The notes beneath the pieces are model-generated. The model saw only the letters and a program-made list of their open reading frames with translations. It did not search any database and had not been told where the DNA came from. From Lucifuga dentata (Eukaryota > Chordata > Actinopteri > Ophidiiformes > Bythitidae), in NCBI GenBank assembly GCA_014773175.1, contig VXCM01000334.1:1-64000 (forward strand): DNA of 64,000 bases, read 5' to 3'. Below are positions 32,901-44,819 of this stretch, piece by piece. How positions within the stretch are numbered: the stretch's first letter is position 1; each line of letters begins with the position of its first letter. The position numbers and the translations under genes were made by a program.

Positions 32901-34684
32901 CATGGACAACAACAGTAAATTCACCAAGAGCCGAGGAAGAGCCACAAAGAAAAAGGCAAAGTGTCTTTTTTTTTTCTTTCTTTCTTTAAAAATACCTTCA
33001 CCGGCCCTCCATGACCAACCTATCACCTTTATTTAAAACTAACAAACAATTTTTATCAAGGAGGGCTAAACACCTGAACAAAAAAAAGTGTCTTTTTTTA
33101 ACACCAAACTCTATCAAGATATTATTACTCTGTGGTAATATCAAGATAATTACAAAGGCAATAACACATAATTACTGTTACATTCTGATTGAGCAGATTA
33201 TTCTATTGTTACCTCATTATTACATGCTAGCATTGAGAGAAATATTACCCTATTACAAAAATGTAATCTCAACATTACCAAGACATAGCTACTACCTCTG
33301 TAATTAGCATGATATTACCACATTACTGCACAGTTTTTACAATGATTTTACCCCATAATTACCTTATTATTATCAAATTGTTATGTAGAATGCTGCCACT
33401 GTTATTTTTGTGGCAGTCTTTGTTATGTTTCTACATTTTCTCTGTCTCTAGGTGGCCCTCCAGGAAGGGGTTGAGGCAGGAACAGGCAGTCCAGGTTCCC
33501 AGTATTCTAATTGGCTGGGAAGCCCCAACTCCCACAGTAATGATGACTTTGAAGCCTGGAGCTCTTTTAGAACTCGTGCTAGCTCTGATGCCAGCACCCT
33601 TAGTGGTCGTCGATCACCTTTCCAGTCTGAGCAGGATGATCTGGGGGAGTCTGATATCCACATGGTGTATGCTGGAGGAGCAGGGACTAAGATAACTGCC
33701 CCCCTGCCCAGCCTTTCTGAGGTAGCTGGATCCATGGACCAACATGGCTCAGAGAACGTCATGGAGAGTCTGTTGGATAACCTGAACTTGCTGTCTCCTA
33801 AAAACCCCCAGCTGGGTTCTGATGCCTCACATTCCTCAAACTCAGCCATGCTTCAGAGTGGCCCCTACAGCTCCACTGGCTTGGCCCCCCACCCACAGCA
33901 AGATTATCATAAGTGCCTGTATGGCCAGGTGAGGTTGAACTCACTGTCCCCTGTCCCCATGCAGGCACTTCCAGAATCCAAGCCTGGTTTTGGGCCTTAT
34001 GAGAAACCTTTTAACTGCCCTGCAGGCCTTCTGAAGGAGCTGCTGACCTCAGAAGCCAACCCCAGCAGGGACATGATGCCTTCTAGAGATAGAGTGGCAT
34101 CTCAGGTTGGGAGGGGAGGATGCCTAATGCCCAGCTACAACAGCCAGAACCAGGTGAGGCATAATGGAGTAAAAATGATGAATCCTTCTCAGACTCACCC
34201 AATCCCACATATAAATCCTCAGGCTATACATAGCGAGGGCCCTTCAACCTCACAGGACTTGAATAGCTGTAACATGATCCCCCTGACTAGTCTGAATAGT
34301 CTTTCAGGGGGCCCTCCTCGAATGACCAGCCTGAGGACATGCATGCAGCTGCCCCACGGCCACTCAGCACACACTAATGATGTCCCATCAAGCTACGGCA
34401 TTAGCAACGGCTACAGGGAACTCAGCTCAGCTCACCACCACCATGGTCACCACCATCATGGTCACCACCATCATGGTCACCACCACCATGGTCACCACCA
34501 AGAGCGGCTGCCTAGTGATCTGGACAACATGTCCATTGAGAGATTTGAATGTGACATGGAGTCTGTCCTCCATGACACGCTAATGGATGGAGGTGCACTG
34601 GACTTTAATTTTGATCCCACAACTGCGCCTCAGGGGTTTTCCCAGAGGGTGAAGACTACCACACATAGCTGGGTGTCAGGCTAG
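18318..34684 (+). CDS. foxo1: Forkhead transcription factor FOXO1
   Basis: Three coding exons: 18318-18899, 32764-32955, 33452-34684, giving 668 residues (human 655). FOXO1 activates metabolic, stress and cell-cycle genes and is excluded from the nucleus after AKT phosphorylation. All three AKT sites are visible: RPRSCT (Thr28), RRRAAS (Ser240) and RTRASS (Ser303). The forkhead domain runs from about residue 143 to 235 and is split after GWK by the intron conserved in FOXO genes. Also present are the leucine-rich export-type motif LLDNLNLLS, the activation motif [16 protein letters not shown], and the end TTTHSWVSG. Intron 1 is 13.9 kb. Intron 2 (32956-33451) has no in-frame GT donor; AAG|GCAAAG to CTAG restores a gap-free alignment with human FOXO1. 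A 22-residue His/Gly tract (586-607) is absent in human. Which teleost copy (a or b) this is cannot be told. Confidence 0.97.
19063..19197 (+). repeat. (GGAT)n run duplicated around an N
   Basis: A 67-base block (ten GGAT units plus 27 unique bases) occurs at 19063-19129 and again exactly at 19131-19197, separated by the N at 19130. This looks like one locus written twice at a contig join. Confidence 0.85.
23001..23042 (+). repeat. (CA)n microsatellite with N
   Basis: About 20 CA units beginning at a contig join (N at 23002), so the true length is unknown. Confidence 0.95.
23704..23837 (+). mobile_element. Foldback (palindromic) element, MITE-like
   Basis: The 24 bases at 23704-23727 are the exact reverse complement of 23814-23837. 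The loop holds further nested repeats of the AAGGTTAC/GTAACCTT type. The 134-base unit could form a long hairpin, as small foldback MITEs do. Superfamily is not assignable. Confidence 0.65.
25185..25632 (+). mobile_element. hAT-like non-autonomous element
   Basis: The left end begins CAGTAGTTTTCAAAC, with a second terminus-like copy CAGTGGTTCTCAAAC at 25210. The right end is GTTTGAGAACCATTG, close to its reverse complement. The flanking octamers AGCTAGGC (25177-25184) and ATCTAGAC (25633-25640) agree at six of eight positions, fitting an old 8-bp hAT target duplication. No transposase frame. Confidence 0.65.
29914..29960 (+). repeat. (CA)n microsatellite
   Basis: About 23 uninterrupted CA units in foxo1 intron 1. 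Confidence 0.95.
31838..32242 (+). mobile_element. hAT-like non-autonomous element with 8-bp target duplication
   Basis: The left end CAGAGGTTCTTAA and right end TTTGAGAACCACTG form a hAT-type terminal inverted repeat. Flanking octamers ATGTAAAG (31830-31837) and ATGTAATG (32243-32250) differ at one base, the 8-bp duplication typical of hAT insertion. The 405-base body has no transposase frame. Confidence 0.75.
32956..33451 (+). other. Extra GC-AG intron in foxo1
   Basis: Interrupts the frame between the second and third AKT sites, a position where human FOXO1 has no intron. With donor AAG|GCAAAG and acceptor CTCTAG|GTG, KKK joins VALQEG and 24 residues align with human without gaps. The body at about 33110-33410 is made of short degenerate units around ATTACC/GGTAAT. 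Read-through would stop after about 28 extra residues and remove the activation domain. Confidence 0.65.
34433..34498 (+). repeat. In-frame 15-bp repeat encoding His4-Gly units in foxo1
   Basis: Four tandem 15-base units plus two His codons encode (HHHHG)4-HH within foxo1 exon 3. Units vary only between CAC and CAT codons. The tract sits just before HQE/KLPSDLD, a motif shared with human FOXO1, where human has no His run. Confidence 0.95.
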
Positions 34685-36505
34685 GACAAAATATAATGAC
34701 CACAGCCCATTTCACCAACAATTAAAATTTGCCATCACAGGTTTATCTCAGCTTCAGGTCACTACTCACCTTGACTAAGAGACACGACAACATGAATCCA
34801 AAGAAGAGACAGGCATTATTCTGAATATACTGAGCATCTGACAGAGGAATATGTGGGCATATACAGTATATCTTCACTTGCAGATCCATGTGTAACCATC
34901 TATATATTTACAATGTCATTAGTTTGGTTCCTGAAATATAAAATGAAATGTAAAACATAACAATTTGCTTAATCAGAATAGCTCTCCACGCATTAAATAA
35001 ATGAAGCCTGCATTAGCTGGATTATCTGGGTTTACATTTGCATGTCAAAACTGGAAATATGTAAATAGTTTATTTTTGTTGATTTATTGTATATAACAAT
35101 ACACTGTTCATTATAAAACAGTACACAATATCAGAGTGCCTAAAAAAAAATAGGGCAAAAGTCATTTCTTTCTGTGGCCTGATAGACCTGTCTGAGAAGA
35201 CTGTGTTGGGCCAACATTACGAAGACACAATCATTTTGTTTATGGGTAGCTACTGTGGGCAGACCAACTCAGTAGACCTGAGGGACTGAACAGTGCAGTA
35301 TGGACATATCAACTCAAAGATCAGCCAGGACCTGACCATGTGAAGCCCTGTAGGAGATGGGAAGAAATTTGATATCAGTTATGTCGTTGCTATGCTCCAG
35401 TGAAGGGAGGCCTGCCAGTTTTAGATGCAGCAGCTGGAGTGCAGCAAGACAGATATTCAATTCATAAAAGCCATACGTAAAAGCATGAATAACTTTTCAA
35501 ACTGAGTCTGTTAACTTATTAACATGTTCCTTGAAAACATGCAAATATGCCAGCTACATTTTTAAAGGAATAATTGATAATGTACAGTATATTAATGAAC
35601 CAATAACATTCCAGATCTCACTTCCTATATGACCTGGGCAGGTGTCTAAAATAGAAGTTGGATGAGAACCACCGAGCCCTTAATCGCAAATGACTGCAGA
35701 ATTGCAAAATCATTTGGTTTGAATGATAGGTAAAGCTATTTATTATCTTCATAACACCATAAAAATGGCAAATTACAGTATATGACCCAAGGGAAATATA
35801 CAGTATAATGTGCATGTATACACCAGACTGGTCATGTGACACGGAGAGCAGGAGGAGTTGGTTTGATGTTAAAGTGACAGGAAATGATGAGCATCAAAGT
35901 TTAACTGACACAGCGCAGGATTTTGTTTACTACTCAGCAGTTATACACCAAAGAGTTACCTGCCAAACACATTTTGGTGTGAATTCACTGTGTTTTTATA
36001 TGGTCACACAGAATTATGAAGTTGTACATATTATTTTCTATCATAGTAAATTTTTGTACAAGAAGACATTTAATGACAAATGATGTGTTAGGATATTACG
36101 CTGTATGTAAAAGTGTTAGAAATGGTTGTTTACATATCACAGTTCAAATATACAGTACCAATAAATATGAATGCTCATACCTCAAAATATTTTACCTCTG
36201 AAGTGTTGAAGGGATTTTCCTGACAATTTTCTCAGTGATTATCATATTGTATTTGTTGACATAGCATGTAGAGTACAGTTTTTTTTTTTTTTTTTTTTNT
36301 TTTTTTTTTTTTTTTTTTGTTTGTTTTTTTGTATTTAATGCTGAAACAGTTGCTAGACAGGGTCAGAGTGAAGCATTTTGTATTTTTGCCTTCTTAATGT
36401 TTTGTTGTGCTTGAGGATAAAAGCCATTGGTTTATGGTAAATATTTTGTGGCACTATTGTAAATAATTTACAATTAAATGAAATAAAATAACTTTATTGA
36501 AATTA
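34685..36505 (+). other. foxo1 3'UTR
   Basis: From the TAG stop to a strong poly(A) signal AATAAA at 36482-36487, preceded by ATTAAA. About 1.8 kb and AT-rich, broken by a T-run with the join N at 36299. The end is inferred from the signals only. Confidence 0.55.
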
Positions 36506-37089
36506 TACACTTGGAAAGCAGTCAGGAAAACTGTATTCATATTTTCATACAGACAGAAGCTCAAGATAGAAATCAATTTTTTAAAATATAAATCAGTTTT
36601 GTTCTGCCAAAAAAAAAAGAAGTTTTTATAATTAGCAATTATAAATAAATGTGATAAATGAGTCCTTTTTTAACAATGGATAAAAATGGCTATTTTGCAC
36701 AAAAGAGATTTATCTTAAAAAAAAAAAGAAGCTGATCTATTGGACTCATTACACTGATAGTTGTTTCATCATAAAAATTGACCGAAATATTTTCTGACGT
36801 AAACTTTCAGATGACATAATTGATTAAAAAAGCATTTTGCTGTTGATGTTTTTCTAGATAATGGAATTCATTCTTATTTTGTTATTGATGTCCATGTATT
36901 TTTGACATAATGCAACCTTTTCAAACTTCAACATACAACAGTTTGTGTAACTCATTCAATGCATAAATGACCTTTGAACTTTCAATTAAATGACAAAAAG
37001 AAAATGGCAGTAATGTGTCTTTTCTATAGTTGTCTTGTTATATAGGCTTTGATTGATTGATATTTGTTAGTTAAAATATACATATGAGT

Positions 37090-37205
37090 ATTATGGGTAG
37101 ACAATATAACATATATATAACATATAATGTTATATGTTATATATATATAACATAATGTTATATGTTATATATATATATATATGTGTGTAACATATATATA
37201 TATTA
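37090..37205 (+). repeat. AT-rich palindromic tract
   Basis: Alternating ATATAACATATAATGTTATAT-type units, self-complementary at several scales. Low complexity, possibly prone to slippage or cruciform formation. Confidence 0.7.
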
Positions 37206-38639
37206 AAAGAAGCACATTTTATGAATCATTGAGGCTAACAATAAAGCTAAAAAAAAACAAAAACAGCTTCTTTCTGCTGCAGTTTTTAACAGCAGCCAAT
37301 ACTGTCTAGTACTTCAGCAGGCATCTGATAAATTCTGATATCATGCACATAAAAGCTCATTTTTTTTAGTTTAAAAGAAGCCTTCATTTTCCTATTGATT
37401 TGTAATGACTTTTTACTCTACTACCAGTATCTTACAGTCAGTTGTTCAATTACACATTATTTTCATGGTTCAAATCATGGACAATATGGCATATCAGATT
37501 TTTTTTAGCATTGAGCACAACAAGCCATATCCCTTATATCTTAGACTGGTCATCAGCTTAGAAGCAATTGATAAGTAAGTAAACTAAAAATTAAGATTCT
37601 TTAGCATAAAACATCTACTTGAGTAGATTCTATTATGTTTTAGCTAAACTTCGAAACAGATTCAGATTTGTCCTGAAATAACCTTTGGAAAATGTTTTCC
37701 CTATTAAGGCCATGTGAGACAATTATGAGTCACTGATGCAGATGCCAGCTTAGTTTGAAAGACCACCAGTGATGAATATGAATGAACTTACTGTTTTTTT
37801 TTTATTTCAACAAGTCACACAAAAGTTCCTAAAACGTATCCGTGCTGGCAAAGAGCACGCTCATTAGTGCTCATTAGTGCTCATTAGTGCTGGTGAGTTT
37901 ATTAATGTGGGTTCCTTGAAAAGCATGCATCATTTAGTTTGTTAAAATTGTGTGCATGTCTTTATGCAGTGAAACAAAGTATTGAGTCATGTTGCTGTTA
38001 CCCTAAATGACATCTGAACATTTTTTTCATAGGAAGTACAATAAACCAATGATGAAAATTACAGATGATTCACTGATTATTAGCTCACAACTGGGAAACA
38101 CACCTGTGACATTCTGCCATTCTGCCTACAAATGTTTTCCAAGTAATCAGCTTAAACCACAATTAAATATTATTTGGTGTTTCCATGACTTTTGATGAAC
38201 ATTATGACACATTTTTATTCCTTCCTGCTGTGACTCATACAGCCTCTGTAGTACAGTAACCGCACTGAATGAGTTGTAAACTGTATTCTTGCAGTTTGGC
38301 TTTAATTTCTCAGTATGAGAACAAAAACATCTCTTACAGTCAGCCTAGCACTAAAATACAAGATTATTAATCTAGGCCTTTGCAAGTTAAAAATTTACTT
38401 TCCTGTTGATACAAAGTTTAAATGAGAATTGGTCACATATAGTCAGTAACATTTATTTTTACACAGGTCTGCATGCTTATGATATTGAAAGTTAAATCTA
38501 CTCTTGCATGGTGTAGGAATATCAATACAAATCAACTTACAAACAAACATAAATGTCATTTGCAAAGACTGAGATTTGAGACTATAAGATTTGTTGTCTT
38601 TTCTGTTGGCATGAGGTTTGGTTTTTGAGGATGTTGAGG

Positions 38640-39350
38640 TGATGCAGCACAATCAAACACAGCAAACTGTGGTTGTTCCACAAGTATGGAGAGTATGGAG
38701 TATGGAGAGCTAGCTCTGTGCTGGGATGCTGTCTGGACTCTGTAGAGGACGTGAGTGAAAGGAGGATGTTAGCCAAGCTGACATCCATCATAGACATCAT
38801 GTCTCACCCTCTGTATGAGATGGTGAGGGACCTGAGCAGCTCCTTCAGTAGCAGACTGACACACCCCTGCTGTAAGAAGGAGCGCTTACCGCAGATCCTT
38901 CATCCCAACAGCAGTCAGACTTTTCAATGATACAGCATGATGTAACCCTGTTGTCTGCTGTTGTTGAATACCATAAGTCATGTACAATAAGTTGCATTTA
39001 TATTTATTGGGAACTGTGCAAACACCCATTTATATTAGGTGCAATTATTTATAATCAGGTGCAATTTCTCCTGCTGTGCAATCCATATTGTATATAGTGT
39101 TTCAATTTCACTTCAATTTCACTAATGTATATAACATGTTTAAGTTGTTTCATTAATGTATATATTGTTTTATTTTTTCTTGTATTTAACTGATGCACAG
39201 TGTATTTATATTTTCTGAGTGTCCTTTTTTAAAAATATTTTTTCACTTGTTTCCCTGCACTCTGAATCCAAAGCTGCTGTAACAAGAGAATTTCCCCAGT
39301 GTGGGATTAATAAAGTTTATCTTATCTTACCTTATCTTATTATTTAATCA
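38640..39350 (+). mobile_element. 3' end of a truncated LINE retrotransposon
   Basis: The frame to the TGA near 38930 ends with MSHPLYEMVRDLSSSFSSRL...CCKKERLPQILHPNSS, resembling the C-terminal tail of teleost non-LTR reverse transcriptases. The region then ends with GGGATTAATAAAGTTTATC and CTTAT-type tandem units, typical of fish LINE 3' ends. It is 5'-truncated; the clade (Rex1, I or L2 type) is not certain. Confidence 0.7.
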
Positions 39351-39472
39351 GACAGATGCAGTTTAAATATGTCCTACTGTGCTCAAACTCCTGGCTGATT
39401 CTCCTAATTGACTGATAAAAATCACAGCAGAGCATCTATTAACATGCATCAAGTGAAAGATTAATTAATGCA

Positions 39473-39605
39473 CCCCAGAGTTGATGGAGATTATTCCTGC
39501 CAGGCTCGTATATGGTGGATCTCTGACAGTAGGGGAGANCCCCAGAGTTGATGGAGATTATTCCTGCCAGGCTCGTATATGGTGGATCTCTGACAGTAGG
39601 GGAGA
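39473..39605 (+). repeat. Exact 66-bp duplication around an N
   Basis: The 66 bases at 39473-39538 are repeated exactly at 39540-39605 on the other side of the N at 39539. Best read as a contig overlap that was not merged. Confidence 0.9.
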
Positions 39606-40069
39606 TGGTGGCCTGGGGGGGGCTGCCAGTGAGCTAGGTCCAGGCTAATTGATCTGTGGGGCCCAGGCACAGAGCCAGGAAATTAGATGGTTTGGGCCAC
39701 TGGAGCTCTGCTAATATCAAACACAGTATGCACATGCACTTTCAGCCTCAGAGCTGCACTGCATCTGTGTATGTCAGACTGAGACCTGGACAAACATGGA
39801 TTCTGGATGGGATTAAAATGGAAGCAGCCTGTAGACGCTGATCAGTCCTGTCTCATGTTTGAACAGAAAAATGATAATCAGGTTGGTTGTATGGGTGCAA
39901 ACAGCTCTGATTACCTGGGACAGAGGGCGAAGATAGGATATGTGCATACTCTATGTAACTAACCAAATGAGCTGAGTGCTTGTAATTTACCAGGCATGAC
40001 ATCTGTTTAAAATAAAATGCTTCAATAAAACCATAATAAAGTATAGTACATTAAAATGTCAAAGTTTTT

Positions 40070-40615
40070 AAGCAGGTAGACCCAGGAGCAGACACGGAGA
40101 CAGACTGACTGGTAAAAGATGAAATTTATTTATTTTTTGGGAGAGAGGAGAGAGGTTGAGCTGGCTTCTGCAAGTTGAATGCAGAGCTGAATGGCGTGGA
40201 GAGAGGCTGGGCTGGTGAATGCAGGCTGAACGGCATGAGAGAGGCTGGGCTGGCGAGTGCTGGATGCCGGGAGAATTCTGGTCCTGGAACACGAAGGAGA
40301 CAACGTTCAAATCTGAACAAAAAAACTGACTGGATACTATTACTAGAAAATGAACAATTCTAGCGGCCAAACAACGTGTTTGCCACACAGGCAGAAACAA
40401 CGAACTGGCGAGGAGTGGATGAAGAGCCGGGGTAGATATGCTGCAGCACTTGATTAGTGGACAGGCATCAGGTGAGCACGCTGATTGAATGATCAGAAGA
40501 TTGGAATGCCAAGCCCTCACACACACACACACACACACAACAAAAGACATACAAGAAACATGAGGGTAAGGGAAAATACGGGACAAATGGGAAAAGGGAG
40601 AGAAAACCAGATCAT
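40070..40615. repeat. Probable dispersed repeat with internal minisatellite
   Basis: Contains repeated GAGAGAGGCTGGGCTGG blocks (about 40198-40260) and a (CA)n run at 40518-40539, in a GC-richer patch than its surroundings. It resembles non-autonomous fish elements with variable internal arrays, but no clear ends were found. Confidence 0.4.
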
Positions 40616-40734
40616 GACATAAAATCAGTCTTCTTCTGCTACACCACTGAGTCAGCAGTGGTGGACAGGGAGGATGACAATGCCCATACAGAAATCAAAC
40701 ACCTACTGAATATACCACGTCACATAGAGGTCAG

Positions 40735-41065
40735 CATCCATGCATTCTCTAGATATATCTCTCAAGCAATTCTCTGCTTGTCCTGTACAGGATCATTGGG
40801 GGCTGGAGTCTGGAGCCTATCGCAGCAGTCTTTGGGCAAATGGCAGGATACAACCTGAAACAGGTCGCCAGAGCTGACACAGAGACAGAAAAACTCATTT
40901 ACACATTCACACCTATGGGCAAATTAGAATTTCCACATCACCCAACCTGGAGGAAACCAGAGACCTATAGAGGAAACCCACACAGAAAGGCCCCAGATGG
41001 ATTCAAATCCAGGACCTTCTTGTCATGAGGCAACAGTGCTACTATCCACCATGCCACCCAGTACT
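40735..41065 (+). repeat. Teleost dispersed repeat
   Basis: Contains the run CTGGAGCCTATC, ACAGGTCGCCAG, CACATTCACACCTA, GAGGAAACC, ACCCACACAGAAAGGCCCC and TGCTACTATCCACCATGCCACC, a pattern seen as a diverged high-copy repeat across fish genomes. A short head fragment may also lie at 25710-25750. Class not assigned. Confidence 0.65.
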
Positions 41066-42236
41066 GTTATATAAGGTGAATTATACAGGCCCTCTGCATA
41101 TACTTTGATATACAGTATATATGTAACCCATATGGTAAACATACTCAGCATGTTGTATAGTATACAGTATGTAACCCATATGTGTGTGGATACATGAAAA
41201 TAACATAATCTTTAAATTATATGTTGATATGTCAGAAGGCTTTATATAAAGTAAACTTATGTAAATATAGTTTCATATACATTTGCAACTAATGCTTGTC
41301 AGACCATGTATTTGGCATAGATGAGCATGCCATATAAAAACATATAAAGTGATATGTTTTCCACATAAATGATGAGGCATACTGTATGACTATATACAAA
41401 CCTGTTCCATTTCTAAATAGGGATTATATACAACATTTCCCATATCCTTCTGAAAGCATGAAAGTAATATGTAATAACATGGTAATTATTTTATGTGTTT
41501 TTTGTATGTTTATACAAAGTACAGTAATGAAACACATCCTGGAACACAAAAAACATCACTAAAAGATAATAATACGTGTTTAGTGCACATAGTTAATTTA
41601 AACATCTGTATTTACTATCATGATTAGTTCTTCCTAGCTTTCATATCCACATGCAAAACAAGAGTTCCCTCTGCAGGACTAAAACTATTAGCACCACCTC
41701 AAAAATGACATGCAGGCAATGATTTGGTGACATCTAGTGGAAAAGGGAAATGCATGGATTGCTGGACACACACCAAGACCAAGCATAATTCCAAAAGTCT
41801 CAGCTTTGGGTGTTAAGCTGCAACTTCTAAAGCTGTTTTTGCAGATGGGCTTTAACAAAACATTAGGCTGTCACCCTTTTGCCCATATGAACATTTATGC
41901 AATGGATTGTGTTTGTTTCTCTAAGAGGAGGTCATCCTCACTTCAGGATCACAGCCAGAGCAGCACCCATTACATCCTGTATAAAGAGAGGGACAATCCT
42001 GAGATCGCATGATTCAGCCAAGGCAAAAATAGCCTAGGCAACATTTAAGAAATGACTACATTAAACATTATACTTTTCTGAGCCTATCTCTGTAACTATT
42101 AAACATATATCAGACATCAAAACCATTTGCATGCTGCTGATTCAGGATAATCTCAACTACACATTGGAGGTTGTTGCATATTTGTACAATCTAAAAAAAT
42201 ATATTTTGTTGAACTTTACCCATCTCTTAGCTGCAA

Positions 42237-42510
42237 AATATTTGTGCCGATTCAAATTTTGGGGAGGATCCAGGAATTTGAAAATGAATTCGAGGTAAGG
42301 TCTTTTGTTTGGCTGAATTACAGAAAATGACCAAATAAATAAATAAACAAACACTCTTATCTCAAATTCATTTTCAATTTTCTGGATCCTCCCCAAGATT
42401 TAGATCGGCATAAAAGCTTAATGGGTTCTTGCCTGGGCCGTGCTCCACCCTTCCACCATGTTTCATCAAAAGGGGTTCAAAACCTTTTGAGTAATCCTGC
42501 AAAACAATCA
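42237..42510. repeat. Inverted repeat and adjoining dispersed repeat
   Basis: Arms at about 42249-42301 and 42357-42411 are imperfect inverted copies (roughly 85% identity over 55 bases), sharing GGATCCTCCCCA. The right arm runs into CCTGGGCCGTGCTCCACCC and TTTTGAGTAATCCTGC, typical of a dispersed repeat common in fish. Probably two head-to-head copies. Confidence 0.55.
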
Positions 42511-44819
42511 AACCAACTCAAGAAGTAGAAAACATAACCTCCTTGGTACAGGTTTGAAAGTGGACGTCCACCATAACTGACCTCTGACCTCTGCAGTGTA
42601 TCTTCACTGCTACACACTTGGCACATCAATGATAAAAGAATAACTGTGATTCTAAATTTCATACACTGCAAGGTTATGAAGAATCAGTGAATCATACACA
42701 GAAAACAGAGCAAAGTTGATTTTATTGTAATGTTTTTATTATTGTTTTGCTATAGCATTTAGTATCTGACTTGTCTAAATGAAAAATATAAATATATCTT
42801 TATTACAGTAGTTCTTTGCAATAATGGATATTGAATATGGAAACAAAATGAGAACAAAAAAAGAAATGCACCGCAGACACAGTTTGTTGATTTCATGTTA
42901 AAAAATGCGATATAAAATAAAAATTAACATCAGGGCTGCTTTAATTAGGCAGCATGAAAAAACGTTGATATGATAATGACGAGCGTGCCTGTAAACATAA
43001 AAACAAAAGAAATAAAATGCACATAAGCCTATCTTAATATTCATACTACACTCTGTGTACATTAAGTCATACTGTATGTACTCATACAGAGAAAAGTGCA
43101 ATGTCTATTTAAATACTTTAGGTTTCTTACAGCAAATTTTATTGTTTTCTGTGAGAACGCAAATGTGCAAAATATTATTAGCCACCATCTATTACTCTCA
43201 CCATATACTGGATTAGTAATTTCAGTCTGTAGCATGTCAAGCATCCACATCATTTAACAAACATGTCAAACATCTAAACAGTCCCACAGTTGAAAGTCTT
43301 TTTTGGCTGTAGCACCAATTATCATCATCAGGACACACAGTGAAGCATTTTCCACTTCGTCCCATTCCAGAGGCATAATAATCCCTCTTTGAAATACTAG
43401 ATGATATGACTAAGAAAGTATCAATAAAACATCCAGGTGTTCTACACATTTCACATTACACTCATAGTTTCTGGCTCGGTGTCTGATAGCTTTATATCCA
43501 TTTAAACCGTATTGGAAGATCTGATAATAACATTGTTAGAAAGGCAGTGATTGAGCAATTTTCCTTTCAAAACAGTGTTCAAAACCTACAGTATCCACCA
43601 ATATATTAAGTCTGAGTCACATATAAATTAAAGGAATGTTGAGCAAACTGATGTATTATCCTTAGCATAGCATTTATTTTTAAAACATCAAATTAATGGA
43701 AGATCCCAACATCTGCTTTAATGTGTGTTAGCGATTTATAAGCAGACACATTTATACCAAGGCTTTTTTGTGAATGAATTAATCAAATAAGATGCAATAT
43801 AAATCTATAAGTAAGTTTTTTTCCTTAAAAAAAAAAAAAAATTACAAAATCACAAAATTGTAAGCTTGTTTGCCCATTAACTCAGTAGTTTGACTGTATG
43901 TACCCAAGTTAAATCCCACTAGATCTTATTTACAAGGGAGACCTGGTTATGACATCAGTAAATGTTTTTACAGAACAAAAAACTGATTGTATATTGTTCT
44001 TTTATGAGAGAAAACAGCTTTTATAGAACACAGTTGTATTGTGTTTTATTCTTTATAGTCATGAAAAAGTATGACTTTTCCCCATTTGCTAGCATCCAGA
44101 AATAACAAAATTCAGTTTATAGCTGTGATTAAATAAAACCTTTGACCTTTAAAAAGTAAATTTTGAAGAAAAAAAAATCACAAAAGGTAATTTGCTTGAC
44201 CGGACAACAGACTTAATGACTTTTCTCTGTTGTCACCTTAAATGAAATACTGGGAGGCTCGAGCTCAGATAAACATTCTTTGAATACATAAATGAAACAC
44301 TGTTAGATATTTTCAGTGCTACAGTTCAAAGCTGTACTTGAACATGGTGTCATTAATCCAGAACTTTTTCTGTAGTTATCTGGTTTTATTATATTCCATA
44401 CTTGTTTCTGATTGGCTGGCAGATGTCCATCAATACTGTATATCAGGACACCTCAAACCTCTGTGCTCAACAGCACATATGCTAAAAATGGGTAATCTGG
44501 GCAAAGTTTATCTTGCCTCCTGTTGTAAATAGCCATTCCATATGCACACCATGAGGTGTCCTGATAACAAAATTTAACAGTCTGAGGAATAAATTCCACT
44601 TGTGGTGTCTTTGCCTGTATCACATCCATCATTTTTGTATAATACCACACTGTGTCATGTACTACCAGTTACAAGGACAGACTTGTGCTGTGTGTAGAAA
44701 CACTGATTGGACTGACATACATTGTAAGAATACAAGAACATAGTGACCTGTTAATTTAGGCTGAGTCAAAATCATGTCAAAAAAGGTTCACTGATTTGTT
44801 ACTCCATGAAAGAGAGAGC

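Larger units (their letters stand above)
36506..44819. other. Gene-poor intergenic region between foxo1 and thy1-like
   Basis: About 8 kb with no gene recognised. It holds an AT palindromic tract (37090-37205), three copies of GCTCATTAGT near 37860, a LINE tail (38640-39350), a duplicated contig join (39539), a minisatellite-bearing repeat (about 40070-40615), a teleost dispersed repeat (40735-41065) and an inverted repeat (42237-42415). The right part may include the 3'UTR of the minus-strand thy1-like gene. Confidence 0.6.

Noticed and set aside
33448..33849. 133-residue minus-strand frame
   Set aside because: Shadow of foxo1 exon 3; the plus strand matches FOXO1 throughout.
38673..38930. 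Possible host gene exon
   Set aside because: The sequence resembles the end of a LINE reverse transcriptase and is followed by a LINE-type 3' tail.
41727..41740. Possible reverse CTCF motif near ACATCTAGTGG
   Set aside because: It lacks the second C of the GCC core, and similar sequences are common in dispersed repeats; too weak to list as a site.
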